A stretch of DNA of 64,000 nucleotides from Streptomyces sp. R21 (lineage in GTDB: Bacteria > Actinomycetota > Actinomycetes > Streptomycetales > Streptomycetaceae): positions 1,302,001 to 1,366,000 of the forward strand of contig NZ_CP163435.1 of assembly GCF_041051975.1 (NCBI RefSeq). The letters are read 5' to 3'. This document shows positions 33,996 through 43,614 of this stretch, piece after piece (position 1 is the stretch's first letter; each line of letters starts with the position of its first letter). The position numbers and the translations under genes were made by a program. Below the pieces are notes generated by a model that was not told where the DNA came from, made no database searches, and saw only the letters and a program-made list of their open reading frames with translations.

Positions 33996-35528
33996 GTGCA
34001 CAATTTCTCGAGCATCCTCGATTACCACCTGGCCCAACGGCCCGACGCTGTGGCCGTGACGCAGGAGGAGTGTCGTCTGACGGTGCGCGAACTCCATGAA
34101 CGCGTGAACCGGCTGGCCGCCGGCCTGACAGAGCTGGGCGTCGGGCGCTGCGACGTCGTGGCCCTGCTCCTCTACAACCGGCCCGAGTTCCTGGAACTGG
34201 CCTATGCGGCGAGCCGCGTCGGGGCGGTCTTCCTCCCGCTGAACTACCGCCTGTCCGAGGAGGAGTGGGCGTACATCCTGGACAACGCCCAGGCGAAGGT
34301 GATCGTCACAGAGCCGGAGTTCGTACGCCCCACGGACCGCATGACCGAAAAGCTGACCCGCCTGGAGCACCGCGTCCTGGTGGACGGCCAGGCCCCGTCC
34401 GACCGGTGGACGGGCTACGAGGCCCTCCTCGACCGGCACCAGGGTGCCCGGGTGGAGCCGGTGGACGTCGCGGCGGACGACCTCCAGCGGCTGATGTACA
34501 CCTCCGGCACCACCTCACGACCCAAGGGCGTGCGCATCACATACGGGAACGTGCAGGCCAAGAACCTGGCGCACATCGTCCACTTCGGCCTGACCGCGGC
34601 CGACACCACGCTGGTCTGCGGGCCGCTGTACCACGTGGGCGGACTGGACATGCCGGCCCTCGGGGTCCTGTACGCGGGCGGAAGCGTGGTGCTCCAGCGG
34701 AAGTTCGCCCCTGAGGGCGCCCTGCGCGCGATCCAGGATCACCGGGTGACGAATGCCTGGCTGGCCCCCGCGATGGTCAACGCGGTGCTGGAGGTCCCGG
34801 ACCGGGAGTCGTACGACACCAGCTCGATGCGCTTCATCCTCGGCGGCGGCGAGAAGACCCCCGAGCCGGTCCTGCGGCGCATCATGAACGCCTTCCCCAA
34901 CGCCTGGTTCGCCGACGCCTACGGGCTGACCGAGACCGTCTCGGGCGACACCTTCCTGGACCGCGAACACGCGCTGTCCAAACTGGGATCGGTCGGCCGT
35001 CCCGTGCCGCACACGCGCGTGCGGATCGTCGACGACACCGGCAAGGAGGTCCCCGCCGGCGAGCTGGGCGAGATCACCCTGCGCGGCCCGAAGGTCTTCG
35101 CGGGCTACTGGCGCGACGAGAAGGCCACCGCCGCCGCCCTCAAGGACGGCTGGTTCCACACGGGGGACATCGGCCATGTCGACCAGGACGGCTTCCTCTT
35201 CATCGACGACCGCAAGAAGGACATGATCGTCTCCGGCGGGGAGAACATCGCCACGCCCGAGGTCGAGCGGGTGCTGTACGAACACCCGGCCGTCCTGGAG
35301 GCCGCGGTGGTCGGCCTGACCCACCCCCGCTGGGGTGAAGTCCCGCGCGCCTTCGTGGTGTTCCGGCCCGGAGCGGGCGCGGGGCCGGACGAGCTGCGGG
35401 AGTTCTGCCTGGAGCGGCTGGCCAAGTTCAAGGTGCCGGTCCGCTTCGACGTCGTCGACGAACTTCCCCGCACACCCTCGGGCAAGGTCCTCAAGCGGAC
35501 CCTGCGCGGCATCCCCGTGGAAGGCTGA
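33996..35528 (+). CDS. Acyl-CoA synthetase (AMP-binding, class I adenylate-forming)
   Basis: The 510-residue enzyme shows the adenylation motifs in order: YTSGTTSRPKGVRITY near residue 168, AYGLTETVSGDTF, GWFHTGDIGHVDQDGF, the hinge DRKKDMIVSGGENI, and the catalytic lysine in PRTPSGKVLKRTLR. It activates a carboxylic acid with ATP and attaches CoA, feeding the many acyl-CoA enzymes of the island. The acid is unknown; the length fits medium-chain or aryl/alicyclic acid ligases. The GTG at 33996 follows GGAAGAG; in-frame upstream codons pass through the operator region and are unlikely to be used. A translationally close SDR follows 3 bases later. Confidence 0.92.
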   Translation: MHNFSSILDYHLAQRPDAVAVTQEECRLTVRELHERVNRLAAGLTELGVGRCDVVALLLYNRPEFLELAYAASRVGAVFLPLNYRLSEEEWAYILDNAQAKVIVTEPEFVRPTDRMTEKLTRLEHRVLVDGQAPSDRWTGYEALLDRHQGARVEPVDVAADDLQRLMYTSGTTSRPKGVRITYGNVQAKNLAHIVHFGLTAADTTLVCGPLYHVGGLDMPALGVLYAGGSVVLQRKFAPEGALRAIQDHRVTNAWLAPAMVNAVLEVPDRESYDTSSMRFILGGGEKTPEPVLRRIMNAFPNAWFADAYGLTETVSGDTFLDREHALSKLGSVGRPVPHTRVRIVDDTGKEVPAGELGEITLRGPKVFAGYWRDEKATAAALKDGWFHTGDIGHVDQDGFLFIDDRKKDMIVSGGENIATPEVERVLYEHPAVLEAAVVGLTHPRWGEVPRAFVVFRPGAGAGPDELREFCLERLAKFKVPVRFDVVDELPRTPSGKVLKRTLRGIPVEG

Positions 35529-35531
35529 GCC

Positions 35532-36302
35532 ATGGCCGACGTCAACACCGACCTGCGCCTCGACGGCAGGACCGCCTGGGTGACCGGTGCGGGCAAGGGT
35601 CTTGGCCGGGCGGTCGCGGTCGCCCTGTCCCAGGCCGGGGCGGACTTGGCGGTGACCGCCCGTACCGCCGCGGACCTCGAGAGCCTGGAGGCCGAACTCG
35701 CCGGGCACGGCGGCAAGGTGCTGGTGCTGCCCGGCTCCGTCGCCGACTCCGACGCGGTCCGCGCGACGGTCGAGCGGATCACCGGGGCGACCGGGCGACT
35801 GGACGCCGTCGTCAACTGCGCGGGGATCAGCCCGCACTTCACCCGCAGCGAGTTCGTCACCGACGAGGACTTCCGGCGGGTGCTCGACATCAACCTCCAG
35901 GGCACCTTCCACTGCTGCCGCGAGGCCGGCAAGGTCATGCTCGCGCAGGGGTCCGGGTCGATCGTCAACGTCTCGTCGGTGCACGCGAGTACGGGCTTCG
36001 AGCGGATCGCCGCGTACGCCGCCAGCAAGGGCGGCGTCGAGGCGCTCACCAAGTCCCTCGCCGTCGAGTGGGCCGGCCGCGGCGTGCGGGTCAACGCCCT
36101 CGCGCCCGGCTACTTCCGTACGGACCTCAGCTCGGGTCTGCTGGACAGCCGCTGGGGCGAACGGGTCGTCGGCGGCACGCCCCTGGGCCGGGTGGGCAAC
36201 GTCGAGGAACTGGGCGGCGCCGCGGTGTTCCTCGCCTCGGACGCCTCCCGCTTCGTGACGGGGACGACCGTCACCGTCGACGGTGGCTGGACGGCGTGGT
36301 GA
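35532..36302 (+). CDS. SDR family oxidoreductase
   Basis: The 256-residue short-chain dehydrogenase has TGAGKGLGRAVAVAL, TARTAADLESLEAEL (a basic pattern after strand 2 that suggests NADP), VNCAGISPHF, active-site NVSSVHASTGFERIAAYAASKG, and the end TVTVDGGWTAW. It is probably cotranscribed with the CoA ligase (3-base gap) and would reduce or oxidise a ketone/alcohol on the activated acid or its precursor. Exact substrate unknown. Confidence 0.85.
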   Translation: MADVNTDLRLDGRTAWVTGAGKGLGRAVAVALSQAGADLAVTARTAADLESLEAELAGHGGKVLVLPGSVADSDAVRATVERITGATGRLDAVVNCAGISPHFTRSEFVTDEDFRRVLDINLQGTFHCCREAGKVMLAQGSGSIVNVSSVHASTGFERIAAYAASKGGVEALTKSLAVEWAGRGVRVNALAPGYFRTDLSSGLLDSRWGERVVGGTPLGRVGNVEELGGAAVFLASDASRFVTGTTVTVDGGWTAW

Positions 36303-36340
36303 CCGCGCCGCGGGCAGCCGGCTGACGTGGCCGAAACCTC

Positions 36341-36376
36341 GGGAAGCCGCCCCGGCGAGAGCTGGGGCGGCTTCCC
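36341..36376. terminator. Terminator between convergent SDR and IclR genes
   Basis: GGGAAGCCGCCCC (36341-36353) and GGGGCGGCTTCCC (36364-36376) are perfect 13-bp arms with a 10-base loop; the right arm ends two bases before the IclR stop codon. Confidence 0.85.
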
Positions 36377-36377
36377 G

Positions 36378-37202
36378 CTACCCGACCACGGACGGCACAT
36401 CCCGGGGGTACGACTGCGACGTGCCGAAGAGCTCCTCGGAGACGGCCCGCACCACGTTGACCACCAGCGGGGCCACCAGCTCCAGCGAGGAGCGGCCGTC
36501 CCCGACGACCGAGATCGCCCCGACCGGCCCCTCCGGCCCGCGCAGTGCGAGGCCGACGCAGCCGAGGTCGGGGAAGCACTCTCCCCGGTCGATCGCCAGC
36601 CCGTTGCGGCGGCGCACCAGGCCGAGTTCGCGGTGCAGTTGATCGAGGTGGCCGATGCTGTGGTGGGTGCGACGCTCGATCACCTGCGCGTACCGCGCGT
36701 CGATCTCCTCCGGGCTCAGCCAGGCGAGCATGGCCTTGCCGAGCCCCGTGCAGTGGGCGACCGCCCGGCCGCCGACCCGCGACGGGATGTCCACCGCCGC
36801 CCGGCCTCCCACCTTGTCCAGGTAGTAGATCTCGGGGCCGTCCAGCACGGCCAGGTGGACGACCATCCTGGTGCGCACGGCCAGATCCAGCAGGTGCGGT
36901 GCGGCGGCGGCCCGCAGCGCGCTGTGTTCGATCTCCCGGCCTCCCAGGCCGAGCGCCCGGGGTCCCAGCGTGTATCCGGCCACCGTGTGGCGCAGCCAGT
37001 CCAGCCGGACCAGCTGGTCGAGTATCCGGTGGGTGGTCGAACGGGGCAGATGTGTCCGGCGGGAGACTGTTTCGAGGGTCAGGTGGGTCTGTGGACTTTC
37101 GAAAAGGTCCATGATCAACGTCACGCGCTCCATCATCGACGGAGGCAGCGCGGCCCCGTCGACCTCGGGGGATCGCATGCTCAGGCGAAGGGCAGACGTC
37201 AT
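36378..37202 (-). CDS. IclR-family transcriptional regulator
   Basis: The 274-residue protein has an N-terminal winged helix (LTLETVSRRTHLPRSTTHRI then LDQLVRLDWL) and a C-terminal IclR effector domain (VGGRAVAHCTGLGKAMLAWL, AIDRGECFPDLGCVGLALRG). IclR proteins in degradation clusters usually bind an aromatic or acid intermediate and control ring-cleavage genes. The five 17-bp palindromes at 8276, 17083, 40254, 43615 and 47942 are good candidates for its sites because three of them flank the meta-cleavage and amidohydrolase divergons; this is inference. I chose the ATG at 37202 (GAGAGG upstream); a TTG seven codons earlier is possible. Confidence 0.88.
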   Translation of the reverse strand: MTSALRLSMRSPEVDGAALPPSMMERVTLIMDLFESPQTHLTLETVSRRTHLPRSTTHRILDQLVRLDWLRHTVAGYTLGPRALGLGGREIEHSALRAAAAPHLLDLAVRTRMVVHLAVLDGPEIYYLDKVGGRAAVDIPSRVGGRAVAHCTGLGKAMLAWLSPEEIDARYAQVIERRTHHSIGHLDQLHRELGLVRRRNGLAIDRGECFPDLGCVGLALRGPEGPVGAISVVGDGRSSLELVAPLVVNVVRAVSEELFGTSQSYPRDVPSVVG

Positions 37203-37344
37203 CGTCGGTGCCTCTCTGCTCAAACTGAAATCAATTCTAGTTCGGCGCCGGCGTCAAGGTATCAACGCCTCGGGCCGCAGAGATAGAGTCGTGCACCGAT
37301 TAATTGGGGCGGCCGGTCTATTTGCTGGCGGACACAAAAATGTA

Positions 37345-37376
37345 CCGCTCCCCGGAAGAAAGGTTCCGGGGAGCGG
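37345..37376 (-). terminator. Rho-independent terminator of the hydratase-aldolase operon
   Basis: CCGCTCCCCGGAA (37345-37357) and TTCCGGGGAGCGG (37364-37376) form a 13-bp stem with a 6-base loop. Read leftward it is followed by TACATTTTTG, giving a T tract. It lies 15 bases past the aldolase stop. Confidence 0.9.
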
Positions 37377-37391
37377 CACGTCGGATCCGGG

Positions 37392-38402
37392 TCAGCCGCG
37401 GGCGGTGAGGTCCAGGGCGATGTCCACGATCATGTCCTCCTGTCCGCCGACGAGGCCGCGCCTGCCGACCTCCTCCAGGATCGTGCGGGCGTCGAGGCCG
37501 TACTGCTCGGCCGCGGTCTCGGCGTGCCGCAGAAAGCTGGAGTAGGCGCCGGCGTAGCCGAGGGTGAGGGTCTCCCGGTCGACGCGCACCGGCCGGTCCT
37601 GGAGCGGGCGGACCAGGTCCTCGGCGGCGTCCTGGAGGGCGAACAGGTCGCAGTCGTGCTTCCAGCCATAGAGGTTGGCGACGGCGACGAACGGTTCGAT
37701 CGGGCAGTTGCCCGCTCCCGCACCCTGCCCTGCGAGCGACGCGTCGACCCGGGTCACCCCCTCCTCCACGGCCACCACGGAGTTGGCCACCGACAGGGAG
37801 AGGTTCTCGTGCGCGTGGATGCCGATCTGGGTCGCCGGGTCGAGGACCTCCCGGTAGGCACGGATGCGGTCGCGAACGCCGTCCATGGTCAGCCGACCGC
37901 CCGAGTCGGTGACGTACACACAGTGCGCGCCGTAGCTCTCCATCAGCTTGGCCTGCTCGGCGAGCGCCTCCGGGGGCGCCATGTGGGCCATCATCAGGAA
38001 CCCGGAGACGTCCATGCCGAGTTCGCGGGCAGTGGAGATGTGCTGGGCGGCGACGTCCGCCTCGGTGCAGTGGGTGGCGATGCGCACCGAGCGGACACCG
38101 AGGGCGTAGGCCCGCTTCAGTTCGACGATGGTGCCGATGCCGGGCAGGAGCAGGGAGGTGAGGACCGCGCGGTCGATGGCGTCCGCGGCCGCCTCGATCC
38201 ACTCCCAGTCGGTGTTGCTGCCCGGCCCGTAGTTGAGGCTGCCGCCGGCCAGTCCGTCGCCGTGGGCGACCTCGATCGCGTCCACGCCCGCCCGGTCGAG
38301 TGCCGCGGAGATCTTGGACACGAACTCGGGCGTGATCCGGTGCCGGATGGCGTGCATGCCGTCCCGGAGGGTGACGTCCTGTACATAGAGCCTGCGAGTC
38401 AC
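37392..38402 (-). CDS. 4-hydroxy-2-oxovalerate aldolase
   Basis: The 336-residue class II aldolase matches the DmpG/BphI/HsaF family. It begins with the catalytic stretch [15 protein letters not shown], has [19 protein letters not shown] and the metal-binding [16 protein letters not shown], and ends with the communication/DmpF-binding domain. It splits 4-hydroxy-2-oxoacids into pyruvate and an aldehyde, which is channelled to the acylating dehydrogenase encoded immediately upstream with a 4-base overlap (ATGA). The usual length is about 340. This is the terminal step of meta-cleavage pathways for catechols and for steroid ring A. Confidence 0.95.
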   Translation of the reverse strand: MTRRLYVQDVTLRDGMHAIRHRITPEFVSKISAALDRAGVDAIEVAHGDGLAGGSLNYGPGSNTDWEWIEAAADAIDRAVLTSLLLPGIGTIVELKRAYALGVRSVRIATHCTEADVAAQHISTARELGMDVSGFLMMAHMAPPEALAEQAKLMESYGAHCVYVTDSGGRLTMDGVRDRIRAYREVLDPATQIGIHAHENLSLSVANSVVAVEEGVTRVDASLAGQGAGAGNCPIEPFVAVANLYGWKHDCDLFALQDAAEDLVRPLQDRPVRVDRETLTLGYAGAYSSFLRHAETAAEQYGLDARTILEEVGRRGLVGGQEDMIVDIALDLTARG

Positions 38403-39361
38403 TTGGTCACCTCAGCGGTCGTCCGGCGGGCGATGCGCTCGGCGACGCGCAGTGCGGCCGAGGTCATGATGTCGAGGTTGCCGGCGTAGGCGGGCAGGTA
38501 GTGGGCGGCGCCCTCGACCTCCAGGAAGACGGAGACCTTGGTGGCCGGCCTCTCCGAGATGTCGTCGGGCAGCAGCGTGTGGATCGGGTCCTCGGCCGGG
38601 ACCGGCGTGAACTGCACCTGCTGCTTGAGCCGGTAGCCGGGCACGTACTCGGCGACGGCGGCCACCATCTCCTCGACCGAGTTCCGGACCGCGTCGTGGT
38701 CCGCGGCGCCGATCAGGCAGTACACCGTGTCCCGCATGATCAGGGGCGGTTCGGCCGGGTTGAGCACGATGATCGCCTTGCCGCGCCGGGCACCGCCCAC
38801 CTTCTCGATGGCGCCGGAGGTGGTCTCGGTGAACTCGTCGATGTTGGCCCGGGTGCCGGGTCCGGCCGACCTGGAGGAGATCGAGGCGACGATCTCGGCG
38901 TAGGGCACGGGGGTGATCCGGCTGACCGCGTGGACGATCGGGATGGTGGCCTGGCCGCCGCAGGTGACCATGTTGAAGTTGTCGACAGCGTTGTCGGCGC
39001 CGGTCAGGTGTTCGTCCAGGTTCACCGTCGGCACCACGTACGGGCCGAGGGCTGCCGGAGTGAGGTCGACGAGCCGCTTGCCGTACGGGGCGAGCTTCTT
39101 GGCGTTGTCGACATGTGCCTTCGCGGACGTGGCGTCGAAGACGATCTCGATGTCGTCGAAGCCGTCCATGCGGATCAGGCCGTCGACGCCCTCGTGGGTG
39201 GTCGGGACCTTCAGTCGGGCGGCGCGCGCCAGACCGTCCGAGTCCGGGTCGATGCCCACCATGGCGGCCATCTCCAGGGTGTCGGACAGGCGCAGGATCT
39301 TGATCATCAGGTCGGTGCCGATGTTGCCGGAGCCGATTACGGCCACCTTGGTCTTCGTCAT
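38399..39361 (-). CDS. Acetaldehyde dehydrogenase (acylating)
   Basis: The 320-residue enzyme matches the DmpF/BphJ/HsaG family: NAD fold [15 protein letters not shown], catalytic cysteine at residue 134 in [15 protein letters not shown], and [21 protein letters not shown]. It oxidises acetaldehyde or propanal to the acyl-CoA with NAD and CoA. It forms a channelling complex with the aldolase; the genes overlap by 4 bases on both sides, giving a tightly coupled three-gene operon. Confidence 0.95.
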   Translation of the reverse strand: MTKTKVAVIGSGNIGTDLMIKILRLSDTLEMAAMVGIDPDSDGLARAARLKVPTTHEGVDGLIRMDGFDDIEIVFDATSAKAHVDNAKKLAPYGKRLVDLTPAALGPYVVPTVNLDEHLTGADNAVDNFNMVTCGGQATIPIVHAVSRITPVPYAEIVASISSRSAGPGTRANIDEFTETTSGAIEKVGGARRGKAIIVLNPAEPPLIMRDTVYCLIGAADHDAVRNSVEEMVAAVAEYVPGYRLKQQVQFTPVPAEDPIHTLLPDDISERPATKVSVFLEVEGAAHYLPAYAGNLDIMTSAALRVAERIARRTTAEVTK

Positions 39362-40191
39362 CCGTCTTGTTCCTTGGGTGAGAAGGTCGCGGTCACCGAA
39401 CCCAGGCCCGACATCTCGGCCCGTACGGTGCTGCCTGGCGGGGTGGGGACGAGCGGGCCGAGGGCACCGGAGAGCACGACCTGTCCGGCGCGCAGCGGGT
39501 CGCCGAACTCCCGGGCGGTGCGCGCCAGCCACAGCAGGGCGGCCAGGGGGTCGCCCAGACAGGCCGCGCCGTCGCCCTCGGAGGCGAGCTCGCCGTCGGC
39601 GTACAGCCGCATGGTCACGTCCCGGGGCGTGAACTCCCCCAGGCCGACGCGCTGTTGTCCGAGGACGAACAAGCCGCTGGAGGCGTTGTCGGCGACCGTG
39701 TCCGTGATCGCAATGTCCCAGTCGGCGACCCGGCTGTCCACGATCTCCAGCGCGGCCACGGCGTGCCCGACCGCCGACCGGACCCGCTCGACGTCGAGGT
39801 CGTCATCGTCCAGGTCTTCGGCGAGCACGAACGCGATCTCCGCCTCGACCCTGGGCTGGAGCAGCCGGTCGCTGGGGACGGCCGGCAGTCCGGTGACGTC
39901 CATGTCGTCCAGCAGGACACCGAAGTCGGGCCGGTCCACGCCCACTTGACGTTGCACCGACTCCGAGGTCAGCCCGATCTTACGGCCGACGACCCGTGCC
40001 CCGGCGGCGATCCGGTCGCCGATGACGCGTCGCTGAACGGCGTACGCGAGGCTGATGTCTCTCGCGCCGAGCAGGTCCCGTACGGGCGCACAGGGCCGGT
40101 GGTCACGGGCTGCCCGGGTGAGTCGTACGGCCGCCTCGGCCACCGCGGTCTCACGGTTCGCGACGGCCGTCGGTTCCCAAACGTCTGTCAT
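39358..40191 (-). CDS. 2-hydroxypenta-2,4-dienoate (2-keto-4-pentenoate) hydratase
   Basis: The 277-residue protein belongs to the MhpD/BphH/HsaE hydratase family: [20 protein letters not shown] followed by GRKIGLTS, the acidic metal site [27 protein letters not shown], and a C-terminal [11 protein letters not shown]. It adds water to the dienol acid released by the ring-cleavage hydrolase, giving 4-hydroxy-2-oxoacid for the aldolase. I chose the ATG at 40191 with GAGG upstream; codons back to 40203 are also open. The stop overlaps the next start by 4 bases. The 226-base divergent promoter shared with the KstD-like gene contains a 17-bp operator. Confidence 0.93.
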   Translation of the reverse strand: MTDVWEPTAVANRETAVAEAAVRLTRAARDHRPCAPVRDLLGARDISLAYAVQRRVIGDRIAAGARVVGRKIGLTSESVQRQVGVDRPDFGVLLDDMDVTGLPAVPSDRLLQPRVEAEIAFVLAEDLDDDDLDVERVRSAVGHAVAALEIVDSRVADWDIAITDTVADNASSGLFVLGQQRVGLGEFTPRDVTMRLYADGELASEGDGAACLGDPLAALLWLARTAREFGDPLRAGQVVLSGALGPLVPTPPGSTVRAEMSGLGSVTATFSPKEQDG

Positions 40192-40253
40192 TGCCATCCT
40201 CAACTCGTGCCGGCCTTCAGCCTGAGCCGCCGTGCCGGCGGGCAGCCGCGAGC

Positions 40254-40270
40254 GTTCCGCTCACCGGGAC
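40254..40270. promoter_or_regulatory. 17-bp palindromic operator (candidate IclR-type site 3)
   Basis: GTTCCGCTCACCGGGAC lies between the divergent hydratase and KstD-like genes. It keeps GTTCCGCT and the final GG-AC of the 8276 palindrome. Confidence 0.6.
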
Positions 40271-40416
40271 CCGCCGGCGCGTGGGTCTCGATGAGCGAGA
40301 TGGCACAACGACGGGCCCGCACCGCCTCGTTAGCGTCGTCCGGCGAACCGCTGGGCGCACCCTGTTCGTTCCCCACGCCCCCACCCAGCACGGTCGGCAG
40401 TCATGAGGAGGTTCGG

Positions 40417-42015
40417 ATGAGCATCAACGAGGATGCCTACGACGTGGTGGTCGTGGGGTCCGGCGGAGGTCTGGTCGGGGCGTACGTGGCGGCGTCACGC
40501 GGCCTGCGCACCCTCGTCGTCGAGAAGACCGACCGGGTCGGCGGCACCGTGGCGTACTCCGGAGCGGGCCTGTGGTTCCCGGGGTCCGCTCCGCTGCGCC
40601 GGGCCGGTCTCGGGGACGACGTCGAGGAGGTGCGGGCGTATCTGCGCGGTGTCGTCGACGACCCGTCCCGGGAGGCGCTCCAGGACGCGTATCTGGCGGC
40701 CGGGCCGCGACTGATCGACGAGTTGGAGCAGAACTCCTGGTTCCGGTCCTTCGTCCACGGGCCGGTCCCGGACTACTACGCCTCGGCCCCGGGCTCGTCG
40801 CCCACGGGGCACACCGTCTTTCCTCCCCCGCTCGAGGTCGCCGAGCTCGCGGAGCGCTGGGCGCTGGTCCGCGACTCGCTTCCGACCGAGCGGTTCGGCT
40901 TCGACGAGGGCCCGGTGCTCTCCGGCGGCCGCTCCCTGATCGGCCGTGCGCTGTCGGCGTTCCTTGAGACGGGCAACGGCGAACTGCGGCTGAACACCGC
41001 GCTGGAGAGCCTGGTCGTCGAGGACGGCAGGGTCGTGGGCGTCGAGGTCGTCAGCGACGGTGAGCGGGTCCGGATCCGGGCCGCGCGAGGTGTGCTCCTC
41101 GCGGCCGGCGGCTTCGAGCGCGACCGCGAGCTCCGTGAGAAGCACCAGGCGCCGCTCACCGGAGAGTGGTCCGAGGGTGCCCCGGCCAACACCGGTGACG
41201 CCCTGCGGGCGGGCATCGCGGTGGGCGCGGACACCGACCTGCTCGACGAGGCCTGGTTCGTGCCGGGGCTGGTCCACCCGGACGGCCTGCCGGTCTTCCA
41301 CACCGGCACCCGGGGCGGGATCTGGGTCAACGGCGCGGGCGAACGCTTCGTCAACGAGACACGGCCGTACGACCAGGCCGCGCACGAGATCGTACGGCTG
41401 CACCACACGACCGGCGTGAGCCACATTCCGGCGCACTGGATCTTCGACCAGCGGCAGCTGGACCGGGACGGCATCGGCTTCCCGCCCGCCACGCCGGGGC
41501 CCGAACAGTGGCTGGAGTCGGGGGCGTTGAAGAAGGCCGACAGTCTGGAGGAGCTGGCGGCTCTGATCGACGTGCCGTTCGACGCCCTGAAGCGGACCGT
41601 CGAGGAGTTCAACGGGTACGCGAAGTCCGGTGTCGACGCGCGGTTCCACCGGGGGGAGACGCCGTGGGACCAGATGTTCCAGCACATCGTCCCCTTCCCG
41701 GCCGATCCCCGGCAGAACTTCCCCGCGAAGCCGTCGCCCGAGTGGCCGAACCCGCTGCTCCTGCCCATCGACGAGCCGCCGTACTACGTGGCGACCATCG
41801 TCCCGTCCGACATCGGCACCAAGGGTGGTCTGCGGATCGACACCCACGCGCGCGTGCTGCGTCCGGACGGCCGGCCGATCGAGGGCCTGTACGCGACCGG
41901 GAACACCGCGGCCGCGATGTCGGGGCGGGTGTACCCGGGGGCGGGTACCCCGATCGGTTCGAGTCTCGCGTTCGGGTACCTGGCGGTGCTGGACATGGCT
42001 GGATCGGCGGACTGA
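40417..42015 (+). CDS. FAD-dependent 3-ketosteroid delta-1-dehydrogenase-like oxidoreductase
   Basis: The 532-residue flavoprotein belongs to the FAD_binding_2 group containing KstD and fumarate-reductase-like enzymes. It has an FAD fold with VVVGSGGGLVGAYVAASRG at residue 10, GGTVAYSGAGLWFPG, LLAAGGFERDRELR, and the C-terminal TGNTAAAMSGRVYPGAGTPI signature followed by GSSLAFGYLA. A PDYY segment near residue 117 and the tyrosine in VYPGAG lie where KstD has active-site tyrosines. KstD-type enzymes desaturate a cyclic ketone next to the carbonyl, which in steroids leads to aromatisation of ring A. A different cyclic enone substrate is possible. The ATG at 40417 follows GAGGAGG. Confidence 0.8.
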   Translation: MSINEDAYDVVVVGSGGGLVGAYVAASRGLRTLVVEKTDRVGGTVAYSGAGLWFPGSAPLRRAGLGDDVEEVRAYLRGVVDDPSREALQDAYLAAGPRLIDELEQNSWFRSFVHGPVPDYYASAPGSSPTGHTVFPPPLEVAELAERWALVRDSLPTERFGFDEGPVLSGGRSLIGRALSAFLETGNGELRLNTALESLVVEDGRVVGVEVVSDGERVRIRAARGVLLAAGGFERDRELREKHQAPLTGEWSEGAPANTGDALRAGIAVGADTDLLDEAWFVPGLVHPDGLPVFHTGTRGGIWVNGAGERFVNETRPYDQAAHEIVRLHHTTGVSHIPAHWIFDQRQLDRDGIGFPPATPGPEQWLESGALKKADSLEELAALIDVPFDALKRTVEEFNGYAKSGVDARFHRGETPWDQMFQHIVPFPADPRQNFPAKPSPEWPNPLLLPIDEPPYYVATIVPSDIGTKGGLRIDTHARVLRPDGRPIEGLYATGNTAAAMSGRVYPGAGTPIGSSLAFGYLAVLDMAGSAD

Positions 42016-42029
42016 CGTGACGCACGTGT

Positions 42030-42056
42030 GCCCGGGACACGGCGAGTGTCCCGGGC
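42030..42056. terminator. Terminator between convergent KstD-like and TetR genes
   Basis: GCCCGGGACAC (42030-42040) and GTGTCCCGGGC (42046-42056) are perfect 11-bp arms with the loop GGCGA. Confidence 0.85.
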
Positions 42057-42069
42057 GCTGTGCTGTGCG

Positions 42070-42711
42070 CTACGGCGCCGTGATCAGCCGCGCGGCCAGG
42101 CGGAGGTCGGTCTCGCCCTGCGCGGTGGAGATCTCCTCGGTCAGCATGGCGACGAACAGACCCCACCATGTGTAGACGAGCAGGCGCACCTTGCTGCGGG
42201 CGTCCGCGCGGTCCCCCAGCAGGTGCAGGAGCCGCTGTCCCAGCGATCTCTCCACGATGTCGATCTGCGTCGGGACGGCGCTCGCGTACTCCGTGAACGA
42301 CGACAGCGCCACCGCCGAGGCCAGCAGCGGACTGCCCAGCAGCTTCGCGCTCAGCGCGATGAGCGTCTGAGCCACCTCGGCCGCGGGGTCCGCCATCTCG
42401 TCGGCCGCCGGGTCGGTGTCGCGGCCTCCGAGGAACTGGTCGATGTGCCATTCGAGCACCGAGAGGAACAGGTAGGGCTTGGAGGGGAAGTAGCGGTAGA
42501 GCGTGGCGATCGCGACGCCCGCCTCCTTGGCCACGTCGTGCATCTGCACGCTCGACAGCCCCTCGCGCGCACCGAGTTCGGCGGCCGCTCCCAGGATGCG
42601 GACCCGACGGGCGGCCTGCCGGCTCGACGTCGGAGCGGCTGCTTGCCGTACCTCTGCGGGTCTCGCCACGTCGTCGTCCCCCATGTCGTCGGCTGCTCCC
42701 GCCGTCGGCAC
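42070..42711 (-). CDS. TetR-family transcriptional regulator 2
   Basis: The 213-residue protein has a TetR-type DNA-binding domain displaced to about residue 35 (RILGAAAELGAREGLSSVQM, DVAKEAGVAIATLYRYFPSK). The C-terminal domain contains FTEYASAVPTQIDIVERSLG and YTWWGLFVAMLTEE, similar to KstR-like or other lipid-ligand TetR proteins, though KstR-type sites are not seen. It follows the hydrolase gene without a gap (TGAGTG) and is cotranscribed with it. The start may be the GTG at 42711 (GGAGG upstream) or an ATG at 42684. A perfect 16-bp palindrome at 43586 is a candidate autoregulatory site. Confidence 0.85.
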   Translation of the reverse strand: MPTAGAADDMGDDDVARPAEVRQAAAPTSSRQAARRVRILGAAAELGAREGLSSVQMHDVAKEAGVAIATLYRYFPSKPYLFLSVLEWHIDQFLGGRDTDPAADEMADPAAEVAQTLIALSAKLLGSPLLASAVALSSFTEYASAVPTQIDIVERSLGQRLLHLLGDRADARSKVRLLVYTWWGLFVAMLTEEISTAQGETDLRLAARLITAP

Positions 42712-43572
42712 TCAGCGGGCCTCCGGGCGGGTCAGGAAGGCCAGTACCGCGCTCTCCCAGGCCGCCTTCTGCTCGATCATCGCCCAGTGCCCGCAGTCCG
42801 GCAGCACATGCAGTTCGGCCTTGGGAATCGTACGCATCGGCAGCAGCGCGCTCTCCAGGGGCGTGACCCGGTCGTCCCGGCCCCAGGTCAGCAGGGTGGG
42901 TGCGGTGACCTTGTGGAGTGCGGCCCAGATGGGCTGGTCGGACTGGGACTGGGCGGCCTGGATCGCGGCCATGGCCTGCCGGCCGTAGATCCGGCGGGAG
43001 GCCTCCAGCGTCTCCGGCTCGGTGGCGCTGGCCCAGCGCTCCTCGATCAGCTCGTCGGTGAGCAGGGCCGGATCGTGGACCATCGCCCGCAGCCACTGGA
43101 CGAGGTTGTCCCGGGTGGGGTTCTCGGCGAACTCCACCAGCAGGTTGAGGCCTTCGCTGGGCGCCGGGGAGAGGATGTTGCGGCCCACGCCGCCGATGGT
43201 CACGATCCTGCGGAAGAGGTCCTTGTGGGCGACCGCGAGCCCCACGGCGACGAACCCGCCCATGGAGTTGCCGATGACGTCGACACGGTCGAGGCCGAGG
43301 CCGTCGAGGAAGCGCAGGACGGCCTTGGGGCCGGCCGCCATCGGGTTCTCGGCGGTCGGGTCGCTCACCCCGAAGCCGGGGAACTCCAGGGCCAGGCAGC
43401 GGAAGTGCTCGGCGAGCACGGGAAGGTTGCTGCGGTAGTTGCGCCAGCCGGTGACGCCCGGCCCCGACCCGTGCAGCAGGAGCAACGGGGGACCGTCACC
43501 GGCCTCGTGGTAGCGCAACGTGCCGTCGTCGGTGGGGAGTTCACGCAGGGTGTCGTCGTAGCTGAGTGTCAT
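42712..43572 (-). CDS. Alpha/beta hydrolase, meta-cleavage product (C-C bond) hydrolase
   Basis: The 286-residue enzyme matches the MhpC/BphD/HsaD hydrolases. The oxyanion-hole region reads LLLHGSGPGVTGWRNYRSNL, the nucleophile elbow VIGNSMGGF puts serine at residue 103, and the acid and base are D234 in TWGRDDRVTP and H262 in PDCGHWAMIEQ. It hydrolyses the vinylogous 1,5-diketone made by extradiol cleavage into a dienoate plus a carboxylic acid. It diverges from the extradiol dioxygenase gene and is followed by a TetR gene. I prefer the ATG at 43572 (GGTGAG upstream); a GTG at 43581 is the alternative. Confidence 0.92.
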   Translation of the reverse strand: MTLSYDDTLRELPTDDGTLRYHEAGDGPPLLLLHGSGPGVTGWRNYRSNLPVLAEHFRCLALEFPGFGVSDPTAENPMAAGPKAVLRFLDGLGLDRVDVIGNSMGGFVAVGLAVAHKDLFRRIVTIGGVGRNILSPAPSEGLNLLVEFAENPTRDNLVQWLRAMVHDPALLTDELIEERWASATEPETLEASRRIYGRQAMAAIQAAQSQSDQPIWAALHKVTAPTLLTWGRDDRVTPLESALLPMRTIPKAELHVLPDCGHWAMIEQKAAWESAVLAFLTRPEAR

Positions 43573-43585
43573 GACGCTCACCGTC

Positions 43586-43601
43586 GCACCCGCGCGGGTG
43601 C
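43586..43601. promoter_or_regulatory. Perfect 16-bp palindrome before the hydrolase-tetR operon
   Basis: GCACCCGCGCGGGTGC is self-complementary over its whole length and lies 13 bases upstream of the hydrolase start. Its position suits an operator for the cotranscribed TetR regulator 2; it could also be a chance GC-rich palindrome. Confidence 0.35.
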
Positions 43602-43614
43602 CGTCGCCGTACGT

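Noticed and set aside
37313..37321. CGGTCTAT near the IclR-aldolase gap as another TetR operator
   Set aside because: Only the right half-site is present; the matching TnnACC half at 4 or 8 bases distance is missing.
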